Positions 16,641-25,898 of a DNA stretch of 46,006 nucleotides are shown one piece after another. Location: the NCBI GenBank assembly GCA_947385955.1, contig CANDNA010000026.1:1-46006 (forward strand), given 5' to 3'. The notes under the pieces were generated by a model. The model searched no databases. It saw only the letters and a list, made by a program, of their open reading frames with translations, and had not been told where the DNA came from. Numbering within the stretch: the stretch's first letter is position 1; every line of letters starts with the position of its first letter. This DNA comes from an uncultured Clostridia bacterium. GTDB taxonomy: Bacteria > Bacillota > Clostridia > Lachnospirales > Lachnospiraceae. The position numbers and the translations under genes were made by a program.

Positions 16641-17981
16641 TTACTGATGGCGGACCACTTCAAAGCGTTCCAGATCCACACGCTCTCCTTCCCGGATGCC
16701 TGCCTTCTGCTTTGCGATTGCCACCTGCTCCATAACCGTATCCACTCCCTCCAGATTGGGCAGCAGCAATCCCCGTTTATACCCGCTGGTCACGATTACC
16801 CCATATCGTTTCACGTCCAGTTCTTCCGGACTGTCAATTTTCTCCGCCTCTCCCAGCACATCCACACTGATCACCAGATCCTCCAGCTCCCATGCCTCAA
16901 TCGGTTCGAATCTGGGATCCCGGACAGCCGCACTGACCGCATTGCAGATCAGCTCCTGTGCTATGGAATTCCGGGTAGAGCGAATCGTCCCGATGCATCC
17001 TCTCAGACATCCATTTTCCTTGATGGAAACAAAAACACCTGCCCTTTGTCCGTACATCTCTTCCGGCAGCCCTCCGGGCACTTCCATCTGCCTGCCAGTC
17101 CGCACATAAGTTTCGATGGTCTTTCTGGCAAGCTCCACATAGGCATCCTTCTGCTCCCCGAATCCCCGGTCAGGGACACTTTCTCCTGCCTCAAAAGCAC
17201 AGATCCCATAGCCTACGCCAAAGGGGCCTTCATAAGAAAGCCGCCGGGACAGAACATCTCTTCCGTCCATCGTTCCTGCCATAATGACAAAACTACGATG
17301 CCCGCACTCTCCGGCCCTGTCACAGAAATCCTCCGAAAACCCAAACAACTCTCCAAACCTGCCGTTTCCCATCACATCCATAATGCGGCTGTCATAAACC
17401 GGGCCCTCTTCCCGGTAGCCATACGGCCCGTCCTCCTTCAGTCTGTGTGACAGATCCCCGCTGGCAATCACCACCGTTTTCCTGTTCAGCTTCTCTGCCG
17501 TTTCCTGAATATACTGTCCCAGCTCATAATGCCTGCAAAACGGCAGACCTGACAGCCCGATCCGCACCAGGCGGTATGTGCTGTAACACTGATTGACAAA
17601 ATACAGCGGTACCATAGTTCCATGATCCAGCCGTTTCTCCCGCTCCCCCTGTGTCCCGGCCGGCAGCCCTTTTGATTTTGCCAGATCGCACAGCCTGTCC
17701 ACAAACACCCTATCATAAGAAACGTTAATCCTGACATGAGGAGCCCCGAACTGCCCGAAGTCCCCTTCCGCCCCCTCTCCCGGTGAAATATGAAAATAAT
17801 CACGGTACATAATCTGATGTGGTGTCAACAAAACAATGGTTTCCGGCTTGTGTGTGCGTACTTCAGACGCCACCTCCCGATATGCCTCTATCGTACTTTG
17901 AATGTTCTGTTCCTCTCCCCTGCCGATCTCCGGTATGATCAGAGGAGGGTGCGGAACCATATATGCTGCTGTAATTCCCAT
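16641..17981 (-). CDS. AmmeMemoRadiSam protein: Memo-AMMECR1 fusion
   Basis: The protein has 446 residues. The N-terminal half (about 1-265) is a Memo/LigB-like domain with the start AAYMVPHPPLIIP, the LDHGTMVPLYF segment and SGDLSHRL, positions that hold metal-ligand histidines in extradiol-dioxygenase folds. The C-terminal half (about 275-446) is an AMMECR1 domain with the hallmark LRGCIGT and the ending KQKAG. These parts are often separate proteins A and B; here they are fused and sit just before the radical SAM gene, supporting direct cooperation. AAAGGAG precedes ATG 17981. The biological role of the system remains open. Confidence 0.93.
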   Translation of the reverse strand: MGITAAYMVPHPPLIIPEIGRGEEQNIQSTIEAYREVASEVRTHKPETIVLLTPHQIMYRDYFHISPGEGAEGDFGQFGAPHVRINVSYDRVFVDRLCDLAKSKGLPAGTQGEREKRLDHGTMVPLYFVNQCYSTYRLVRIGLSGLPFCRHYELGQYIQETAEKLNRKTVVIASGDLSHRLKEDGPYGYREEGPVYDSRIMDVMGNGRFGELFGFSEDFCDRAGECGHRSFVIMAGTMDGRDVLSRRLSYEGPFGVGYGICAFEAGESVPDRGFGEQKDAYVELARKTIETYVRTGRQMEVPGGLPEEMYGQRAGVFVSIKENGCLRGCIGTIRSTRNSIAQELICNAVSAAVRDPRFEPIEAWELEDLVISVDVLGEAEKIDSPEELDVKRYGVIVTSGYKRGLLLPNLEGVDTVMEQVAIAKQKAGIREGERVDLERFEVVRHQ

Positions 17982-18028
17982 GTTACAGACTCCTTTCGAT
18001 AAATTTTAGAAAATTTTTCAAAATATAC

Positions 18029-18057
18029 TTGATTTTTTTGCCTGAAAAGGTTACAAT
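18029..18057 (+). promoter_or_regulatory. Promoter of tRNA-Pro
   Basis: TTGATT (18029-18034) and TACAAT (18052-18057) are 17 bp apart, 38 bp before the tRNA. The rest of 17982-18390 holds the tRNA and two terminators and no gene. Confidence 0.65.
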
Positions 18058-18094
18058 ATCAGAGTTGCCGGATATAGTACATCGTAAGGCATAA

Positions 18095-18169
18095 CGGGGT
18101 GTGGCTCAGTTTGGTTAGAGCGCCGTCTTAGGGAGGCGGAGGCCGCAAGTTCGAATCTTGTCACTCCGA
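18095..18169 (+). tRNA. tRNA-Pro (anticodon AGG)
   Basis: The cloverleaf closes by eye: the 7-bp acceptor (CGGGGTG with CACTCCG) has one G-T pair, the D arm is GCTC..GAGC, the anticodon stem CCGTC/GGCGG encloses loop TTAGGGA, and the T arm is GCAAG/CTTGT around TTCGAAT. Loop positions 34-36 read AGG, decoding proline CCU directly. The discriminator is A and CCA is not encoded. Confidence 0.92.
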
Positions 18170-18216
18170 TTCAGGATTTCAAAGGTTTGGTCAGGTCACA
18201 AATTTTTCAGAACAGG

Positions 18217-18246
18217 ATACACTCGGAGAACGGGTGTATTTTTTTA
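18217..18246 (+). terminator. Terminator after tRNA-Pro
   Basis: An 8-bp stem (ATACACTC with GGGTGTAT, one mismatch-like pair) with a 7-nt loop is followed by a run of T residues. Confidence 0.75.
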
Positions 18247-18310
18247 TGATATAGGAAATCCCTGTTGCTATATTGTATCATCCTTAACAGGTTTCTACAA
18301 TTATGAAAAC

Positions 18311-18379
18311 AAAAAACAGGCTTATTTCCGGCCTCAGTCCCACGATATGGCAGAAGCCGGAAAAATCACCTGTTTTTTA
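18311..18379 (-). terminator. Terminator of the beta-galactosidase operon
   Basis: A two-part hairpin has outer arms AAAAAACAGG/CCTGTTTTTT and inner arms CCGGC/GCCGG. Read on the minus strand it follows the GH2 stop codon by about 12 bp and ends in a T run. It is symmetric enough to work in both directions. Confidence 0.75.
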
Positions 18380-18390
18380 TTCTCTTCTCC

Positions 18391-21300
18391 TTAAATTCCT
18401 CTCATAGCAAAGCAAAATGACATGGGTCCGGATGCATCCAGCAAAAACTGCTCCAGTGTCCTGGCTCCCCAGCTGTCATCCCCTGCCACTCCCATCTGGG
18501 ACAGAGAAGCCCTGATTACCGTATAATGCACCGGCGGAAGCTCATAGGCATGTCTTGCCGCCTCCAGTTCCTGGGGCAGATAAGGCAGTGCCGAAAAATG
18601 CATCCCATCACCGGTAAAGAGCAGGCCATGTCCGAAAGCATCCATCACTTTGGCATACCGCACCCCTGTCCTGTTGCCGCACTCCTGGGGCACCAGATAA
18701 CGGGCCATATTGTCTCTGACAGTGCTTTCATAAATACCAAGTCTGGCCCCCTGCATCCTGTCAACATAAGTTTCTCCCGGCCCCATACCATACCACTGCA
18801 TCCTGTCATACTCTGCCTTCATCCGCAGCAGTACGCCAAACTCCGGCATATCCCCCAATTCCGGAACCGGATCATAGGTAAGCAGCGTCCGGACGGTTCC
18901 GTCCCCAAAGACTTCATAGACCATCCGGCACTGGCTTGCAGGCACTGTGGGCATATAATAAATATACGAAATCTTTACCGAATCCCCCGTTTCTTCCACC
19001 TGACAGCCGGCCTGCTCTGTCCAGTCCCTGGACACATTCTCATCCAGCCTGTGAAACGTATTGTATTCACTGGCTATTTTCCACTGGGCATACCGCTGCG
19101 GCATCAGATTGCCGATGTCATTGCTGGTGGGAGCCCGGAAAAAATTGGGCCTGGGCATGGTTGCAATCATCTCCCGTCCATCGTATACGTAAGAAACCAG
19201 GCCGCCCTGCAGTGCAGAAAACAAAGCGGTAAAATGTGTCCCCCGGACACCCAGGTTCATAGCGCCGTGAATCACTTCCGGTCTGCTCTCTTTCCTTCCC
19301 CCAAAACCTGCCAATGTCTGATGCCAGAAAAGTCTTTCCGGTAAAAGCTCCTCTTCCTGCGTAAAAATACACTCTCCAAAGGCCACCTCATGTCCCGCCT
19401 TTGCCCAGAGCATGTCCTCTTTTAAATGAAAGGAAACGGTCACTGCATATTCCGCTCCGCCAGGCAGCACCGGAAGGGACAGCGCCACCTCCGCTTCTTT
19501 CATAGGGCCGATATCCACGGGCAGTTCCTTCTGCAAAAATACGGTTCCGTTTTTCCGGACTTCCACCCTGCCGTAAAAACTGCCGGTGGACAGAAACAGA
19601 TGACGGTTTCGAATCCGTACAGAAATCGGCTTTTTTCCCTGTTCCATTTCTATTTTAATATTCTGGTAATTGTATTTCACTGCAGCCATCTTCGGAGTGG
19701 GCTTCCTGTCGCTGCCATAGACAATCCCATTGCCGCTGAACTCATAATCCGTGGGTCTGTCATCAAAATCACCGCCATAGCCTTCAAACCGTTCTCCGTA
19801 GCGGTTCACAGTCTCTATGCTCTGGTCGATATAATCCCACAGAAAACCGCCCTGATACAAAGGCTCCCGTTCCATCAGATCTGTATACAGAAACATACCT
19901 CCACAGGAATTTCCCATCGCATGGGCATATTCGCAACAGATAAAAGGCTTGTCCCGGTGCTCCTGCAAAAAATCGGCAATCGCGGCGGCCGACGGATACA
20001 TCTGAGATTCCATATCACTTGTTTCGTTATAACTCCGGTCCTGAAATACCCCCTCATAGTGAACCGGCCTTGTGGGATCCAGCCGTCTGAACTCCTGAGC
20101 CATGCGGCAGATCACCGGCCCCCCATGAGATTCATTGCCGCAGGACCAGATCAGAATGGACGGATGGTTTTTATCCCTCTCATAGCAGGACCGGACCCGG
20201 TCCAGCAGCATGGGCAGCCATTCCCTGTGGCTGCCGGGCAATACAGAAGAAGCATCTGCCTGGCCGCCTCCTGCCCTGGCCCAGGTGCCGTGGGTCTCCA
20301 TATTGTTCTCCGCAAGCAGATACAGCCCATAAGTATCACACATATGATACAGGGGCGTATTGTCCGGATAATGGCTGGTACGGATGGCATTGATATTGCT
20401 GCGCTTCATCGTTACCACATCCTGCAACGTTTCCTGCTCTGTCACTGCCCGTCCGTGCCGGCTGGAAAAATCATGCCGGTTTACTCCTTTCAATTCCAGC
20501 CGTCTGCCGTTTAACAAAATCAGACTGTCCCGGATCTCCACCTTCCGGATTCCTACCGCCTGGGGAATCACCTCATACACGCTGCCACTCTCATCTTTCA
20601 CATACAATAACAGTTCATACAGATAAGGATCCTCCGCACTCCAGAGCCTGGGCTCTTCCACCGGAAGGGAGACTTCTCCCCCTTCCTCCACGCACACTGC
20701 CTCTGCGATCACTTCTCCCTCCTGCAGAAGCTGCGCCTGAATCTGTCCAAAGTTTCCCTTTACTGTTACCGTAACATCTGCTTTTTTATAATCTCCCGTC
20801 AAATCCGTCCTGACAGTCAAATCCTCCAGATAACATTCCGGCCGGGTATAGAGAAAGACATCCCGATAGATACCGGAAAACCGGAAAAAATCCTGATCCT
20901 CACACCAGCTCCCCGAAGTCCATTTGATCACGGTAACGGCCAGTTTATTGATTCCCTCCTGCACATAAGGCGTCAGGTCAAACTCGGAAGGCGTAAACGA
21001 ATCCTCACTGTATCCCACATACTGTCCGTTCAGATAAAGAATCATGCCGCTTTCCACTCCCTGAAAGGAAATCAGCACAGGCCGTCCCTTCATCTGCTCC
21101 GGAACTTCAAAATATTTTACATAACATGCGATTGGATTAAATCGCTCCGGGATTTCTCCCGGTACGATTTCCTCTCTGCCATCCCAGGGATACTGTATAT
21201 TGACATATTGGGGCCTGTCATAGCCCTGGAGCTGAATGTGGCCCGGCACCTGAATATCTGCCCACCCGCTGCAGTCCACCTCCGTTTTCTCATATCCGTA

Positions 21301-21501
21301 CAAGGTTCCCTGAGGACAATTTACACTTTCCAGATTTTCCCCATATGCCATTTTCCATGTACCATTGAAAGAGGCATACAAGGTCCGCCTGTCCTCTTTC
21401 CGATCCTGCAGGCTCTCATATGCAATAAACTCCGCATGGGCCGGCAGACAATATTCCCTGAAATATAAGGGATCTTTAATTTTTTCAAATGAAAATTCCA
21501 T
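18391..21501 (-). CDS. lacZ: GH2 beta-galactosidase, LacZ type
   Basis: At about 1036 residues it has the full LacZ length and five-domain order: an N-terminal sugar-binding jelly roll, two Ig-like domains around the (beta/alpha)8 catalytic barrel, and the C-terminal Bgal_small_N domain (about 750-1036). The barrel has GVNRHDFSSRHGR, the acid/base Glu in SCGNESHGG (near residue 457) and the nucleophile Glu in CCEYAHAMGNS (near 522). It hydrolyses lactose or other beta-galactosides in the cytoplasm; no signal peptide is present. ATG 21501 was preferred over GTG 21504 for its spacing to GAGG. It is the last gene of an operon with a sugar ABC importer, 39 bp after the second permease gene, which supports import of intact galactosides followed by internal cleavage. 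Confidence 0.95.
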   Translation of the reverse strand: MEFSFEKIKDPLYFREYCLPAHAEFIAYESLQDRKEDRRTLYASFNGTWKMAYGENLESVNCPQGTLYGYEKTEVDCSGWADIQVPGHIQLQGYDRPQYVNIQYPWDGREEIVPGEIPERFNPIACYVKYFEVPEQMKGRPVLISFQGVESGMILYLNGQYVGYSEDSFTPSEFDLTPYVQEGINKLAVTVIKWTSGSWCEDQDFFRFSGIYRDVFLYTRPECYLEDLTVRTDLTGDYKKADVTVTVKGNFGQIQAQLLQEGEVIAEAVCVEEGGEVSLPVEEPRLWSAEDPYLYELLLYVKDESGSVYEVIPQAVGIRKVEIRDSLILLNGRRLELKGVNRHDFSSRHGRAVTEQETLQDVVTMKRSNINAIRTSHYPDNTPLYHMCDTYGLYLLAENNMETHGTWARAGGGQADASSVLPGSHREWLPMLLDRVRSCYERDKNHPSILIWSCGNESHGGPVICRMAQEFRRLDPTRPVHYEGVFQDRSYNETSDMESQMYPSAAAIADFLQEHRDKPFICCEYAHAMGNSCGGMFLYTDLMEREPLYQGGFLWDYIDQSIETVNRYGERFEGYGGDFDDRPTDYEFSGNGIVYGSDRKPTPKMAAVKYNYQNIKIEMEQGKKPISVRIRNRHLFLSTGSFYGRVEVRKNGTVFLQKELPVDIGPMKEAEVALSLPVLPGGAEYAVTVSFHLKEDMLWAKAGHEVAFGECIFTQEEELLPERLFWHQTLAGFGGRKESRPEVIHGAMNLGVRGTHFTALFSALQGGLVSYVYDGREMIATMPRPNFFRAPTSNDIGNLMPQRYAQWKIASEYNTFHRLDENVSRDWTEQAGCQVEETGDSVKISYIYYMPTVPASQCRMVYEVFGDGTVRTLLTYDPVPELGDMPEFGVLLRMKAEYDRMQWYGMGPGETYVDRMQGARLGIYESTVRDNMARYLVPQECGNRTGVRYAKVMDAFGHGLLFTGDGMHFSALPYLPQELEAARHAYELPPVHYTVIRASLSQMGVAGDDSWGARTLEQFLLDASGPMSFCFAMRGI

Positions 21502-21540
21502 CACTTACCTCTTTCACACCTTTAAACAGTTCTGTTTTTT

Positions 21541-22356
21541 CTATTTTACCGCACCTGTGATACCTTCTGCAAAACTTTTCTGTAAAATAAAGAAAATCAC
21601 TATGGTGGGGATGGTACATAAGAGCACGGCCAGCATCAGCATACCGTAATCTGTTACATATCCTTCTGTCAGATTGGCCACCAGCATAGGCATCGTCATA
21701 CTGGAGGTATCCTGCATAATCACCTTGGGCCACAGATACGAGTTCCAGGCATTCATAAATGTAATTGTCATTGCTGCCGCATAGGTAGAACGCATAGTGG
21801 GCACAAACATACGGAAGAAAATCTGCAGTTCGTTCAGCCCTTCCAGCCGGGCCGCTTCCAGAATATCATGAGGAAAGGACCGGGCCGACTGCCGGAACAT
21901 CATAATCAGAAACGGCGTGGAAAGGGTGGGCAGGATAAATCCCAGTGTGGTATTTAACAGATGAAACCCCGAAAACATCTGGTACAGGGGAATCATCGTC
22001 GCTGCGAACGGCACCATCATGGCCAGCAAAAGCAGTGACATCACCGAGTCTTTCATCCGGTCATGGTATATTTCAAAACCATAGCCGGCCAGAGAACAGA
22101 TCACCAGGGAAATCAGTGTCAGAATCACAGAATACTTCAGAGAATTAAACATCCCTCTTCCCACATTCTGCGCCGCCAGCAGATTTTTGATGTTTTCCAG
22201 AAGATAGCCGCCGGGCAGCATCCTGCCGCCGATCACTTCCGCACTCCGGTTGGTGGCAGAAACCGCCATCCAGTACAAAGGAAATACAGAAAAAACAGAC
22301 GCCAGAATCAGAAATCCATATTGCCATACTTTCTTCCTCTTAATCACGCTTATCAC
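21541..22356 (-). CDS. Carbohydrate ABC transporter permease, MalG type
   Basis: The 271-residue inner-membrane protein has about six helices. Near the middle is the EAA loop that docks the ATPase (EAARLEGLNELQIFFRMFVPTM region, with EAARLEG at its start). The N-terminal pattern (FPLYWMAVSATNR) is typical of the CUT1 family MalG side. Its start overlaps the end of the upstream permease gene by 17 bp, indicating translational coupling. It should form the heterodimeric channel with that protein and receive sugar from the lipoprotein. The adjacent GH2 enzyme suggests a galactoside. No ATPase gene is in the operon, so a shared one must serve it. Confidence 0.92.
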   Translation of the reverse strand: MISVIKRKKVWQYGFLILASVFSVFPLYWMAVSATNRSAEVIGGRMLPGGYLLENIKNLLAAQNVGRGMFNSLKYSVILTLISLVICSLAGYGFEIYHDRMKDSVMSLLLLAMMVPFAATMIPLYQMFSGFHLLNTTLGFILPTLSTPFLIMMFRQSARSFPHDILEAARLEGLNELQIFFRMFVPTMRSTYAAAMTITFMNAWNSYLWPKVIMQDTSSMTMPMLVANLTEGYVTDYGMLMLAVLLCTIPTIVIFFILQKSFAEGITGAVK

Positions 22357-23233
22357 CTACTTTCATCTGTATAAATGCAAGGGCCGCCACCAAAAACAAA
22401 ATCAGATAGGACATAGCCGCCGCATAGCCGAAGTTGGGCACATATTTAAAGGACATATTGTAAATATAATGGGACATGGTAATAGTGGCATTGGCCGGCC
22501 CCCCGTTGGTAAGATTCACCGATTCATCAAATAACTGAAGGGTTCCGTTGGTTGACATAATGGCAGTCAACAAAATGGTGGGCTTCAGAAGCGGTACTGT
22601 AATTTTCCAGAAAGACTGGAAGGGTGTTGCCCCGTCTATTTTAGCCGCTTCATATACAGAGTATTCGATGTTCTGCAATCCGGATAAGTAAAACACCATA
22701 TTGTATCCGGTCCACCTCCAGATCAGAGCAAGGATAATCACAATCCGGGCGCTGAAGGCATGTCCCAGAAAATTATAACCGGTATCCAGAATATGCAGCC
22801 GGACCAGCACTGTATTGATAAACCCGTCCACTGCAAACAAAGACCTGAAAATGATGGCATAGGAAACCAGCGAAGTGGCGCAGGGCAGAAAGATGGCTGT
22901 CCTGAATACCCCTTTCAACCGCAGATCCTTATGATTGAGCAGAGAAGCCAGCACCAGGGCCAGTACCAGCATAATCGGCACCTGAATCAGCAGGTAAATA
23001 AAATTATTGGCCAGTGAACGTAAAAATACCGCATCCTGAAACATACGGATATAATTGTAAAGCCCTGCAAAGCTCATCCGGTTTCCCACACCGGCCTGAA
23101 AAGATAAGAGCAGCGCCCGCAGCATGGGAATAAAATTCATTACGACAATCAGTACCACCGCAGGTGTCAGAAACCCCCATCCGGTCAGACTGTGCCGCTT
23201 TTCCAAAGTCATCCGCTTTCCTTTCCCGTTCAA
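22340..23233 (-). CDS. Carbohydrate ABC transporter permease, MalF type
   Basis: This CUT1 permease has about 297 residues and six helices after a basic N-terminus (GWGFLTPAVVLIVVMNFIPM starts the first). The EAA loop is present as YEAAKIDGATPFQSFWKITVP. The frame is open up to 23278, but AAGGAGG lies 7 nt before a TTG at 23233, which I take as the start; ATG 23212 is the conservative alternative. The gene lies 28 bp after the binding-protein gene and overlaps the MalG-type gene by 17 bp. It acts with those partners to import a sugar, probably a beta-galactoside. Confidence 0.9.
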   Translation of the reverse strand: MNGKGKRMTLEKRHSLTGWGFLTPAVVLIVVMNFIPMLRALLLSFQAGVGNRMSFAGLYNYIRMFQDAVFLRSLANNFIYLLIQVPIMLVLALVLASLLNHKDLRLKGVFRTAIFLPCATSLVSYAIIFRSLFAVDGFINTVLVRLHILDTGYNFLGHAFSARIVIILALIWRWTGYNMVFYLSGLQNIEYSVYEAAKIDGATPFQSFWKITVPLLKPTILLTAIMSTNGTLQLFDESVNLTNGGPANATITMSHYIYNMSFKYVPNFGYAAAMSYLILFLVAALAFIQMKVGDKRD

Positions 23234-23261
23234 AGAACTCCCTCCTTCCCCATTTTCCGTG

Positions 23262-24599
23262 TTATTTTCCCATGACAAAATTTACGGTATCCTCAGCGTT
23301 TTTAAGCTCTCTGTCCGGGTCTCCTCCGGCCACCACGTTGGTAATTGCCACGGCTATGGCATCCTTCGCTTCATAATAGTAAACGCCGGTATGATTGCCT
23401 GGTGTCTGCGCTGCATAATCTGTAATCAGCGTAAACACGGACTGTCCGTTGTAAAATTTCTGAGGTTCACTGTATACCGGACTGTCAGCCGCCGGCAGAT
23501 AGCATGTCAGCGCCCCTGTGGCAGGCAGAATCTCCTCATACAGCTCAGTACTTCCGGCAAAGGTCTCTGCCATAAAATCCTGAGCCAGTTCTTTGTTTTT
23601 GCAGTTGGTCGTAATGGCCCAACTGGAACCGCCGTTGTTGGAATAATTGGTCGCCCCCGGCACATTGTCCAGGCGAGGGATATTGGTAATCTCCCACTTT
23701 CCTGCCTGATCCTCCGCCGTCTGTATGGAAGCCATAATCCAGCAGCCATTGATCGTTCCCGCCACCGAACCGTTTGTCATACTTCCGATATACTGGTCCC
23801 AGTCATTGACTTCCACCATAACGCCGGCCTTTACCAGTTCTGCATAGGTGGATACCACTTCTTTCAGCGCTTCATTGTCTGCCATATCCGGCTCTCCGTT
23901 TTCATCAAAGAAGGAAGCGCCGGCAGACTGGAGCATCATAGCTGCCACATCCGATTCATTTCCTTTGCAGGTAAGCAGCGGCAGGCCTGTTTTTTCCAGA
24001 ACCACCCTCCCTTTTTCCAGATATTCACTCCAGGTGATATCCGTAAAGTCCTCTATTGTATAACCTGCCATCTCCAGGATATCGGTCCGATAGGCGGCAA
24101 TGACCGCGCCATTGTCGAAAGGAACGCCATAATTTTTCCCATCTACCGTGGAATAAGCTACTTTTGCCTGGGAAAATTCCGAAAAATCAATTCCGGAAGA
24201 AGAAAGGTCCAGAAATGCGTCCGGATAAGAGATTACATTTTTCTGAAAGGCATTGTCCTGCATCAGCAGAATATCCGGCAGTGTATCCAGATTACCGGAG
24301 GTGGCCGCCGTGGTCAGCTTGGTCTGTACATCTTCCCAGGGCGTTTCGATAATCTGCAGGTTAAAATCAGGATGATCCTTCTGATACAGCTTTCCTGCCG
24401 TCTCTATGGCACGGATATTAAAAGCCGGATCCCAGCACCATACTGTCAGCGTGTTTTCATCGGCTGTACCGCTCTCCCCCTGGTTCCCGCCTCCTGATGC
24501 AGCAGATGTCCCGTCAGATGCGGATGTTCCGCAGCCGGTCAGGGATACTGCTATGGCTGCCGCTGTCAACATTGCCACAATTCGTTTTTTCTTCATCAT
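23262..24599 (-). CDS. Sugar-binding lipoprotein of a CUT1 ABC transporter
   Basis: The protein has about 445 residues. After a Met/Lys-rich start there is a hydrophobic signal ending in the lipobox SLTGC, so the mature Cys is lipid-anchored outside the membrane, followed by a Ser/Gly-rich linker. The body has the family 1 solute-binding features LTVWCWDPAFN and the hinge-region NGCWIMASI. A GGAGG sits just before a run of three ATG codons (24602, 24599, 24596); 24599 gives the best spacing. It is the first gene of the operon and captures the sugar for the two permeases downstream. The nearby GH2 suggests lactose or a galacto-oligosaccharide. Confidence 0.93.
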   Translation of the reverse strand: MMKKKRIVAMLTAAAIAVSLTGCGTSASDGTSAASGGGNQGESGTADENTLTVWCWDPAFNIRAIETAGKLYQKDHPDFNLQIIETPWEDVQTKLTTAATSGNLDTLPDILLMQDNAFQKNVISYPDAFLDLSSSGIDFSEFSQAKVAYSTVDGKNYGVPFDNGAVIAAYRTDILEMAGYTIEDFTDITWSEYLEKGRVVLEKTGLPLLTCKGNESDVAAMMLQSAGASFFDENGEPDMADNEALKEVVSTYAELVKAGVMVEVNDWDQYIGSMTNGSVAGTINGCWIMASIQTAEDQAGKWEITNIPRLDNVPGATNYSNNGGSSWAITTNCKNKELAQDFMAETFAGSTELYEEILPATGALTCYLPAADSPVYSEPQKFYNGQSVFTLITDYAAQTPGNHTGVYYYEAKDAIAVAITNVVAGGDPDRELKNAEDTVNFVMGK

Positions 24600-24824
24600 C
24601 ATTTTCCTCCATTCCATCACTCGTTACCTTCTCAATGGTTTCATACGAAAAGCTGTCCGCGGACTTTTGTATCAACCGTACAGTCAACCCCTGCTTTCAC
24701 TGGATTGTATCTACATCATAGCAGGGGCCGGAAAATGATAATTGATAACTTCAACCCTAAAATTTACAATTTCGACCTTTTATTCCGGGCGCCTGAACAT
24801 CACAGCAACAATAAAAAGTACACT
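24600..24824. promoter_or_regulatory. Leader and control region of the galactoside operon
   Basis: This non-coding stretch must hold the promoter of the binding-protein gene, though I see no convincing -35/-10 pair. It contains an inverted repeat CCCCTGCT/AGCAGGGG (24688-24695 and 24720-24727, 24-bp gap) and a short palindrome GTACACTGTAC (24818-24828). Either could be an operator for the adjacent AraC regulator; this is inference from position. Confidence 0.4.
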
Positions 24825-24913
24825 GTACACAACAAAACAGCCAGGCAGAGCTGCCAACGGCGGTGCCGAAAACACTGTTTCTCCCGCCTGTTGGCTGCTC
24901 TGCCTGGCTGTTT
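24825..24913 (-). terminator. Long hairpin terminator of the AraC regulator gene
   Basis: Arms at 24835-24866 and 24884-24913 pair over about 30 bp with only two small interruptions. Read on the minus strand it follows the AraC stop codon by about 20 bp and ends in TTTTGTTGTG. The outer 17 bp are perfect. Confidence 0.75.
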
Positions 24914-24936
24914 ACCAGATCACCTGATTTATGTTA

Positions 24937-25866
24937 TCACCAGCCTTTATATGCAGATATTTTAAATTCTTTCATCTTATCCTCTTTTTCTGCCTGTTTT
25001 TTCCATTGGTATGGGGTGATGCCCAGGTATTCCTTAAAATTCCGGATAAAGGAGGCCTGAGACTGAAATCCCACCATTTCCGCAATCATCTCCATAGAAT
25101 AGCCGGTCTTTAAAATCTGTTCGCATGCTTTTTCCACCCGCACAAAATTCAGGTATTCCAATGGGGTCATATGCATACATTCTCCGAAAAGACGGCGGAA
25201 ATGGGACTCGCTCATATGACAGGCGCCGGCAATATCTTCCACCGCAAGATCATTTTGATAGTGCAGCTCCAGATAACGGACTGCCTTCATAACCTGTCGC
25301 AGCTTCCCCCTGTTTCCCGTATCTGTTTTGTCTGCCCTTCCATTCCCTCTTGCCAGCATCAGAAGCAGCGCCCCCAGAATCCCGTTGACGATTTCCCGAT
25401 ACCCCGGTTTCTGCTCCCGCTCCTCTTCCATAATCGCTTCTGTCAGCCGGTAAATATGGAAAATCTCTTCCTTCCGGAAAAAACCCGCCTGTGCATTGAC
25501 CCCTGCCGCTGTCCACTCTGCTTTTCTGACATCCTCCCGGTAATATTCCCGGAAAAATCCTTCCACATCCACAAACAGATATTCCCAGAAACAGATTCCC
25601 CCTTCCCCGGAATTGGTGGTATGGAGTGTATTCTGCGGCAGTACAGAAATCATTCCGGGCTGATAGGGCAGACACCTTTCTTCCACAATCAAGGTTCCTG
25701 CCCCTTCTCTGCAAATACCGATTTCCAGATAATTATGAAAGTGAAGCTCACTGATATCACCTCCGTAATTTCTTCGCCAGCTCTCTCCCAGAAGAGCAAA
25801 TACATGCTGGCCGGAAGGCATATCATAATACCGAAACTGCACCGGAATCCGCCGTTTTTTCGCCAT
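24937..25866 (-). CDS. AraC-family regulator with cupin sensor, adjacent to galactoside operon
   Basis: The 309-residue protein has an N-terminal cupin-like domain (HFHNYLEIGICREGAGTLIV, with the LHFHNYLEIG turn) and a C-terminal pair of helix-turn-helix motifs (about 195-295; DLAVEDIAGACHMSESHFRRLF and MIAEMVGFQSQASFIRNFKEYLG regions). Such proteins bind a sugar and activate the neighbouring transport and hydrolase genes. It sits just upstream of the binding-protein gene on the same strand but behind its own long terminator, so it is the likely activator of the beta-galactosidase operon. AAAGGAGG precedes the ATG. Confidence 0.92.
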   Translation of the reverse strand: MAKKRRIPVQFRYYDMPSGQHVFALLGESWRRNYGGDISELHFHNYLEIGICREGAGTLIVEERCLPYQPGMISVLPQNTLHTTNSGEGGICFWEYLFVDVEGFFREYYREDVRKAEWTAAGVNAQAGFFRKEEIFHIYRLTEAIMEEEREQKPGYREIVNGILGALLLMLARGNGRADKTDTGNRGKLRQVMKAVRYLELHYQNDLAVEDIAGACHMSESHFRRLFGECMHMTPLEYLNFVRVEKACEQILKTGYSMEMIAEMVGFQSQASFIRNFKEYLGITPYQWKKQAEKEDKMKEFKISAYKGW

Positions 25867-25898
25867 CGTTCCTCCTTTTTTCTGTAGCTGCCCCCTTT

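Noticed and set aside
23124-24497. A 457-codon plus-strand frame
   Set aside because: It is antisense to the binding lipoprotein and first permease genes.
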